Positions 59,471 through 64,000 of a DNA stretch of 64,000 nt are shown here, one piece after another. Where the stretch lies: assembly GCA_965215225.1 (NCBI GenBank), contig OZ244039.1, positions 1,054,001-1,118,000 on the forward strand, in the 5' to 3' direction. The notes below the pieces were generated by a model, which saw only the letters and a program-made list of their open reading frames with translations, was not told the DNA's origin and ran no database searches. Each line of letters begins with the position of its first letter. The stretch's first letter is position 1. Made by a program: the position numbers and the translations under genes. Source of the DNA: G965215225 sp965215225. GTDB taxonomy: Bacteria > Pseudomonadota > Gammaproteobacteria > CBDBNL01 > JAAOII01.

Positions 59471-60700
59471 ATGTTAGTTATTCGTTTAGCAAGAGCGGGC
59501 GCTAAGAAACGCCCCTTCTTTCATATTAATTTAGCCGACTCTCGGCGCGCCGTCAAAGGTCGTTTCATTGAGAAATTAGGCTATTTTGACCCTTTGGCTA
59601 AGGGGGAAGAAGTGCGCCTGAAACTGGATATGTCTCGCGTGGACTATTGGATAAAACAAGGGGCAAAGCCATCGGATTCGGTTGGAAATCTCATCAAGCA
59701 GTTCAAACGAGTTGAAGGGGCAGAAAAACTGAAAGGCAGTGATAAGCCGTTGAGGCGAAAGAATAGACTAGCTGCCAAAGAACCACAAGTGGAAGCTATC
59801 ACCCAAAAGACGGAAGGGGTGGCAGAAGCAACTGGAACAGCTGAACCAAGGGAATCAAGAGAAGCCAAATCAGAACCAGTAGAAGCAGCCGAACCAAGGG
59901 AATCAAGAGAAACCAAATCAGAACCAGTAGAAGCAGCTGAACCAATGTTTAAAGAAGAAGCAGAAGCAGAAACAACTGGAACAGCTGAACCAGAGGAATC
60001 AAAAGAAGCCAAATCAGAAGAAACCGAGTCAGAACCAATAGAAGCAGCTGAACCAATGTTTAAAGAAGTAGCAGGTGAAGAATCTATTGAGGATGAGGAA
60101 TTAGAGAAGGATCAAGAGGCAAAGCTAGCGAAAGAAGAAGCAGACAGAGAATCTTTTGAGGCTGATGAATCAGAGGAGGATCAAGAAGCAAGTCTAGGAG
60201 AAGAAGAGGCGGCTGAAGACTGGGTTGAAGAAGCGAAAGAAGAAGCAGCCCAAATGGAGGTGGCCAAGTCAGAAGCAAGCAAGGAATCAGCAGAGCAGTC
60301 TCCCAGAGGAGAAGCAGCAGTGGAAGTAGAAGAAGCTGAAGAAGAATCTGAGCCAAAGAAGCCAGAGGAAGCGAGGGAATCAGAGCGGCTAGAGGAGACA
60401 GAAAGGATGGAGGATACAGTGGAAGACCCAATAGAGGACACAAGGGAAACGAAAGAAGAAGCCGAGAAACAAGAGGAGACAGAAAGGATGGAGGACATAG
60501 TGGAAGCCACAACAGAGGACACAAGGGAAACGAAAGAAGAAGCCGAGAAACAAGAGGAGACAGAAGGGATGGAGGACACAGTGGAAGACACAATAGAGGA
60601 CACAAGGGAAACGAAAGAAGAAGCCGAGAAACAAGAGGAGAACAAGACGGACACGGAGATAGCGGAAACGGAGATAGAAGAGGAAAAACCTTCTTCTTAA
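59471..60700 (+). CDS. rpsP: 30S ribosomal protein S16 with a ~330-residue acidic repeat tail
   Basis: Residues 1 to about 80 are a normal S16 (MLVIRLARAGAKKRPFFHIN, DSRRAVKGRFIEKLGYFDP, DYWIKQGAKPSDSVGNL). The family usually ends near 80-130 residues (longer tails occur in some lineages); this one continues to 409. The tail begins with a basic stretch (KPLRRKNRLAAK), then becomes Glu-rich: several copies of SEPVEAAEP/RESRE and, near the end, three copies of a 27-residue unit with DTRETKEEAEKQEE at an exact 81-base period (60434, 60515, 60596). The frame is open to TAA, and rimM follows. Together with S6 this makes two ribosomal proteins of the 30S with encoded acidic repeat tails. Confidence 0.93.
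   Translation: MLVIRLARAGAKKRPFFHINLADSRRAVKGRFIEKLGYFDPLAKGEEVRLKLDMSRVDYWIKQGAKPSDSVGNLIKQFKRVEGAEKLKGSDKPLRRKNRLAAKEPQVEAITQKTEGVAEATGTAEPRESREAKSEPVEAAEPRESRETKSEPVEAAEPMFKEEAEAETTGTAEPEESKEAKSEETESEPIEAAEPMFKEVAGEESIEDEELEKDQEAKLAKEEADRESFEADESEEDQEASLGEEEAAEDWVEEAKEEAAQMEVAKSEASKESAEQSPRGEAAVEVEEAEEESEPKKPEEARESERLEETERMEDTVEDPIEDTRETKEEAEKQEETERMEDIVEATTEDTRETKEEAEKQEETEGMEDTVEDTIEDTRETKEEAEKQEENKTDTEIAETEIEEEKPSS
60375..60645 (+). repeat. 81-bp coding repeat in the rpsP tail
   Basis: GAGGACACAAGGGAAACGAA starts at 60434, 60515 and 60596, each exactly 81 bases (27 codons) apart, with only a few substitutions between units. Earlier parts of the tail (59855-60060) hold another, shorter family of GAACCAAGGGAATCAAGAGA repeats. 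Confidence 0.92.
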
Positions 60701-60711
60701 TCTTTTGCGGC

Positions 60712-60768
60712 GGTGGTTTTAGGCAAGCAACAGAGCTAATCAAGAACAAATGGTGGTTTTAGGCAAGC
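60712..60768 (+). repeat. Duplicated rimM start region
   Basis: GGTGGTTTTAGGCAAGC at 60712-60728 recurs exactly at 60752-60768, 40 bases apart; the second copy is the first codons of rimM (MVVLGKL). The upstream copy has GCGGTGG instead of ATGGTGG, so it lacks an ATG. Confidence 0.88.
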
Positions 60769-61265
60769 TGGGCAAGTCCTATGGTTTGAAAGGCTGGCAG
60801 CTATTCCATCCTTATCTTGATGAACCCTCGAGCCTGACGGAATATAGCCAGCTCAAAATGCGTCCTCCCAATTCGGATGAACAGGCTTGGCAGTCTGTCT
60901 CATTGGAGGGTCTTGAGAACAGAGGCAGAAGATGTCTTATTCATCTGAAAGGAATTGATGATCCAGAAGAGGCGACAGCCTGTTGCCATTATGAATTGGG
61001 GGTTCTGCGCTCTCAACTTCCGCCGCCACCAGAGGGCAGCTATTATTGGCATGATCTTATAGGGGCACAGGTCATCAATATGGCTGGCGACAGGGAGATC
61101 CTATTGGGAACTATTGACTCTCTACACAGGGCGGGCGGTAAGGATCTTATGCTAATCAAATCGGACGGCAAGACAAGCTATATTCCCTTTGTCCAGCCAG
61201 ATTATGTTCATTCCGTTCAGCTGGACGAGAAGATTGTCCGCGTCCTATGGGAAGAAGACCTTTGA
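60750..61265 (+). CDS. rimM: Ribosome maturation factor RimM
   Basis: RimM binds S19 and helps 30S maturation. The 171 residues have the N-terminal beta barrel (VVLGKLGKSYGLKGWQLFHP) and the PRC-barrel domain (YYWHDLIGAQVIN, LLGTIDSLHRAGGKDLM, YIPFVQPDYV). Standard place between rpsP and trmD. No good ribosome-binding site is seen; the start is the second copy of a duplicated sequence. Confidence 0.94.
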   Translation: MVVLGKLGKSYGLKGWQLFHPYLDEPSSLTEYSQLKMRPPNSDEQAWQSVSLEGLENRGRRCLIHLKGIDDPEEATACCHYELGVLRSQLPPPPEGSYYWHDLIGAQVINMAGDREILLGTIDSLHRAGGKDLMLIKSDGKTSYIPFVQPDYVHSVQLDEKIVRVLWEEDL

Positions 61266-61266
61266 T

Positions 61267-62025
61267 ATGTGGTTGGGCATAGTCAGTCTCTTTCCCCAGC
61301 AGTTTAATGACTTTATGGAGTTTGGTGTAGTAGGGAGGGCTCTAAAAGCCAAGAACAATCAAGTAGAGTTTTTCAATCCACGTGACCATACAAGCGGCAA
61401 CTACAAGCAGGTGGATGATAAACCCTATGGTGGTGGCTGTGGTATGCTATTACAATGTGCTCCTATGCAAGGAGCAATTGAAGCGGCAAAGCAGAAGGCA
61501 GAGTCCTTGGGGCATGAAAAGGTGCCAGTTGTTTTCTTTTCTCCTCAAGGTAGAGTTTTTAATCATCCATTGGCGGTGGAATATGCTGGTTATGAAGCCC
61601 TCATCCTAGTAAGCGGTTGCTATGAGGGCATAGATGAAAGAGTGATAGAAAATTATGCCGATGATGAAATATCTATAGGTAATTATGTGCTAAGTAGCGG
61701 AGAATTGCCTATAATGGTATTTGTGAATGCTATAGGGCGGCTATGGGATGAGACGCTGGGTAATAGTTCCAGCGCGGTTTGCGACTCTTTCAATATAGGC
61801 TTATTGAAAGGGCCTCAATATACCCGCCCAGCCGAATTCCAAAATAGCAAGGTGCCTGAAGAGCTGCTAAGCGGTAATCATAAGGAGATTGCCTGCTGGG
61901 AGCGGCGCCAAGCCATAGGACGCACTTGGGTGCGTTTGCCATTGCTTTTGATGGCAAAGCCCTTAAGCATAGAAGATAATGAATTACTAATGGAGTTTAT
62001 TGATAAGCAGCTAGGAGATATTTGA
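61267..62025 (+). CDS. trmD: tRNA (guanine-N1-)-methyltransferase TrmD
   Basis: TrmD methylates G37 of tRNAs. From ATG 61267 the protein has 252 residues, beginning MWLGIVSLFPQQF as in the family; a longer frame from 61189 runs inside rimM and is not real. The SPOUT knot motifs are present: PYGGGCGMLL, SGCYEGIDERVIE, SIGNYVLSSGELP, SGNHKEI. Two of them differ from the usual residues (GGGPGM to GGGCGM, and CGRYEG to SGCYEG). GGGAAG lies upstream. One base separates rimM and trmD. Confidence 0.94.
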   Translation: MWLGIVSLFPQQFNDFMEFGVVGRALKAKNNQVEFFNPRDHTSGNYKQVDDKPYGGGCGMLLQCAPMQGAIEAAKQKAESLGHEKVPVVFFSPQGRVFNHPLAVEYAGYEALILVSGCYEGIDERVIENYADDEISIGNYVLSSGELPIMVFVNAIGRLWDETLGNSSSAVCDSFNIGLLKGPQYTRPAEFQNSKVPEELLSGNHKEIACWERRQAIGRTWVRLPLLLMAKPLSIEDNELLMEFIDKQLGDI

Positions 62026-62026
62026 T

Positions 62027-62383
62027 ATGCCAAATCACCCATTGATAAGAGAGTTGGAGACCAAACAGCTCAATGAATCCTTGCCTCAGTTCAGCGTTGG
62101 GGATACATTGAGGGTTCAGGTAAGAGTAACCGAAGGCCAGCGCACCCGCATTCAGCCTTTTGAAGGGCTAGTGATAGCAAAAAGAAGTCGTGGCTTAAAT
62201 TCTTCTTTTATCCTTCGTAAGATATCCCATGGCGTTGGGGTAGAAAGGACCTTTCAGCTTCATAGCAGGCTGATTAACAACATAGAAGTTCGCCGTCGTG
62301 GCAAGGTGCGCCAAGCCAAGCTCTACTATATGCGTGGTCTATCTGGTAAGGCGGGGCGTATCAAGGAGAAACTGAAAAAATGA
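62027..62383 (+). CDS. rplS: 50S ribosomal protein L19
   Basis: L19 lies at the 30S-50S interface. The 118 residues contain FSVGDTLRVQVRVTEGQRTR, PFEGLVIAKRSRG, SFILRKISHGVGVERTF and the RRGKVRQAKLYYMR end. Normal length. It starts one base after trmD and overlaps dsbC by four bases, so it closes the rpsP operon and leads into the next. Confidence 0.96.
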   Translation: MPNHPLIRELETKQLNESLPQFSVGDTLRVQVRVTEGQRTRIQPFEGLVIAKRSRGLNSSFILRKISHGVGVERTFQLHSRLINNIEVRRRGKVRQAKLYYMRGLSGKAGRIKEKLKK

Positions 62384-63216
62384 TGATGCTTAGTTTGACG
62401 CGGTTGCTATGCTTGTTTTTAGGGCTTGTCCTCTCCTTTGCTTTAATAGGGGAGGAAAGAGGGGCAGATCCCCAAAAATCCCAACCAAAAGATTCCCAAA
62501 CAGATTCCCAAACGCCCCAAAAGGAGCAGCATTCCAAGTCGCTTGTTTCTATGGCGGAGCTGAGAGCGAAACTGCAGCCTATCTTTAAAAATACTAGGAT
62601 TCAGCAAATTACTAGGGACGAGGATCTGGGTATGTTCCGTCTTGTGATGGACAATTTAGATGAATACTTTGTAACTTTTGATGGCAAGTATCTTATTACC
62701 GGCGACCGCTACTTGATTGAACAGGGAAAGAACACCGAAACAAGGGTTACCAATCTCAGCTCCTTAGAGAAACAAAAGAGGCAGCTAGGGGTTATCAAGC
62801 AGATGGATACTAAGCAGCTGGTTGTTTTTCCCGCTCAGGGGAAAACAAAAGGCTGGGTGTTAGTATTTACTGATATAGATTGCGGCTATTGTCGCACCTT
62901 TCATCGTCAGATAGGGGATGTGACCAAGCTAGGCATAGAAGTGCGCTATGCTGCTTTCCCGCGCAGCGGCATAGGAACCGATTCTTATCGTAAAGCGGTA
63001 GAGGTATGGTGTGCCCCAGATCAACTTCAGGCTATGACCGATGCCAAGAATGGCAAGAGAGTCAAGGCAGAACAATGTCCCAATCCAGTAGAGGATCACT
63101 ATGCCATCGGCTTAAGGGCAGGAGTGCGTGGCACCCCGACTATTTTTACTAGCAATGATAAGGTGATTCCCGGTTATGTGCCTGCTGCCCGCCTTGCTGA
63201 GACTCTTAGGATCTAG
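62380..63216 (+). CDS. dsbC: Periplasmic disulfide isomerase DsbC
   Basis: DsbC shuffles wrong disulfides in periplasmic proteins. The 278-residue precursor has a signal peptide (about residues 1-28, ending near ERGA), a Gln/Ser/Lys-rich spacer, the N-terminal dimerisation domain, and the thioredoxin domain with C-G-Y-C in DIDCGYCRTFH, a second cysteine pair (VWCAPD and EQCPNP) and the cis-proline loop GVRGTPTIF. Order dsbC-hom matches that in other gammaproteobacteria; xerD is missing. Confidence 0.94.
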   Translation: MMMLSLTRLLCLFLGLVLSFALIGEERGADPQKSQPKDSQTDSQTPQKEQHSKSLVSMAELRAKLQPIFKNTRIQQITRDEDLGMFRLVMDNLDEYFVTFDGKYLITGDRYLIEQGKNTETRVTNLSSLEKQKRQLGVIKQMDTKQLVVFPAQGKTKGWVLVFTDIDCGYCRTFHRQIGDVTKLGIEVRYAAFPRSGIGTDSYRKAVEVWCAPDQLQAMTDAKNGKRVKAEQCPNPVEDHYAIGLRAGVRGTPTIFTSNDKVIPGYVPAARLAETLRI

Positions 63217-63230
63217 CCTCTTCTCTCTTA

Positions 63231-64000
63231 ATGAAAAAGATACCACTGGTTCTCTGTGGTCTTGGCACCGTAGGCAGTGGTGTTGTCCGCGTGCTTCAGT
63301 CTCACCAGGATCTAATCGCGCAAAGATTAGGCGCTGAACTACAACTGGTGCAGGTGGGGGCAAGGCGCTCCAATCCCTCTTGTAATCTTGGTGAGATTGA
63401 GAGGGTAGAAGACGTTCTATTGCCTGCCGAACATAAAGAGGCGAAGATACTGATTGAACTGCTCGGGGGAATAGACACTGCCTATGAATTGACCTGCCGT
63501 GCTTTCAGAGCTGGCAAGAGTGTCATCACGGCGAATAAGGCGCTGATAGCAGAGAAGGGCGACCAGTTGATGAGGCTGGCACAAGAGTGCGGCGTTGGCT
63601 ATGCCTATGAGGCGGCAGTGGGAGGGGGCATACCCATTATTAAGGCTCTGCGAGAGGGCTTGGCAGCAAACCATATTCATCGTTTGAGCGGCATCATCAA
63701 TGGGACAGCCAATTTCATCTTATCTCATATGACCGATGAGAGACTCTCTTTTCCAGTTGCCCTAGAAATGGCGCAACAAAATGGCTATGCTGAGGCAGAC
63801 CCATCCTTCGACATAAATGGTATAGATAGCGCTCACAAGCTTCAAATTCTTTCTTCTCTTGCTTTTGCCGCCCCACTCGCCAATATGGAGGTTTACCACG
63901 AAGGGATAGCTAGCCTATCCCCTGAAGAGCTGCAATATGCTTATGAGCTGGGCTATGTTGTCAAGCATCTTGCCATTGCCGAACGCCTTGAGGATAATCG
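63231..64000 (+). CDS. hom: Homoserine dehydrogenase (3' end outside window)
   Basis: Hom reduces aspartate semialdehyde to homoserine for threonine and methionine. From ATG 63231 the frame stays open to the window end; 256 codons are visible. It starts with the NAD(P) fold PLVLCGLGTVGSGVVRVLQ, then IELLGGIDTAYELTCRA, VITANKALIAEKGD, and the catalytic block AVGGGIPIIKALREGL, INGTANFIL and GYAEADPSFDINGIDSAHKLQIL. The length seen matches the family so far; the ACT domain should lie beyond. Works with LysC and MetZ. Confidence 0.95.
   Translation, partial: MKKIPLVLCGLGTVGSGVVRVLQSHQDLIAQRLGAELQLVQVGARRSNPSCNLGEIERVEDVLLPAEHKEAKILIELLGGIDTAYELTCRAFRAGKSVITANKALIAEKGDQLMRLAQECGVGYAYEAAVGGGIPIIKALREGLAANHIHRLSGIINGTANFILSHMTDERLSFPVALEMAQQNGYAEADPSFDINGIDSAHKLQILSSLAFAAPLANMEVYHEGIASLSPEELQYAYELGYVVKHLAIAERLEDN

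Noticed and set aside
60084..60749. A 221-codon minus-strand ORF opposite the rpsP tail
   Set aside because: It mirrors the acidic repeat as a Leu/Pro/Ser-rich low-complexity sequence; the plus-strand frame begins with a true S16 domain.
61189..61266. A longer trmD reading frame beginning inside rimM
   Set aside because: The extra residues are rimM read in another frame, and TrmD proteins begin at the MWLGI-type start at 61267.

Overview
The window is a 64 kb piece of a proteobacterial chromosome, most likely from a divergent gammaproteobacterium. The gene order rpsP-rimM-trmD-rplS followed by dsbC-hom, together with dacA-lipB-lipA, coaBC-dut, the rpmB-rpmG pair, carA-carB and the divergent ybbA-ybbP/tesA block, is the kind seen in that class. 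A heptosyltransferase, lipobox proteins and periplasmic DsbC point to an LPS-bearing diderm. Neither tRNA gene encodes its 3' CCA. Start and stop codons follow the standard bacterial code, and many neighbouring genes overlap by four bases. The class assignment is inferred from gene order and was not tested by phylogeny.

Layout: 1-5.7 kb holds dnaB (partial), alr, tpx, trpG/pabA, a D-lyxose isomerase-like cupin, tRNA-Met, a HIT protein and comF. 5.7-12.2 kb holds ybbP/ybbA, tesA, metZ and glmU. After a repeat array come the aapJQMP amino-acid transporter (12.9-17.1 kb) and the ribosomal operon rpsF-rpsR-rplI-rpsT (17.4-19.6 kb). 19.6-44.1 kb is the accessory part: three long repeat arrays, ssb, a decayed IS30-type gene, a 219-bp MITE-like element, a single-chain type ISP restriction-modification enzyme, an IS5-family insertion sequence, three paralogous repeat-rich GLUG-type lipoproteins, and the housekeeping genes coaBC, dut, waaC and a NYN nuclease. 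44.3-64 kb is again housekeeping: lysC, pgk, tRNA-Arg, dacA, lipB, lipA, a DUF815 ATPase, an orphan DNA methyltransferase, dprA, sodB, carBA, rpmBG, rpsP-rimM-trmD-rplS, dsbC and hom (partial).

The most striking theme is pervasive local tandem duplication. In coding DNA it has given ribosomal proteins S6 and S16 acidic repetitive C-terminal tails of about 290 and 330 residues, put two in-frame repeats into CarA and a Glu-Thr run into WaaC, and built the repeat domains of the three lipoproteins. At gene junctions it has copied the translation-start region of ybbA, comF, dut, rimM, waaC, rpmG and one lipoprotein, sometimes leaving mini-ORFs that mimic the true N-terminus. Between genes it has produced arrays, two of which contain copies of the 3' end of the adjacent gene (rpsT and the type ISP gene). 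I regard this gene-end-derived repeat expansion, and the acidic ribosomal-protein tails, as the best candidates for something undescribed here.
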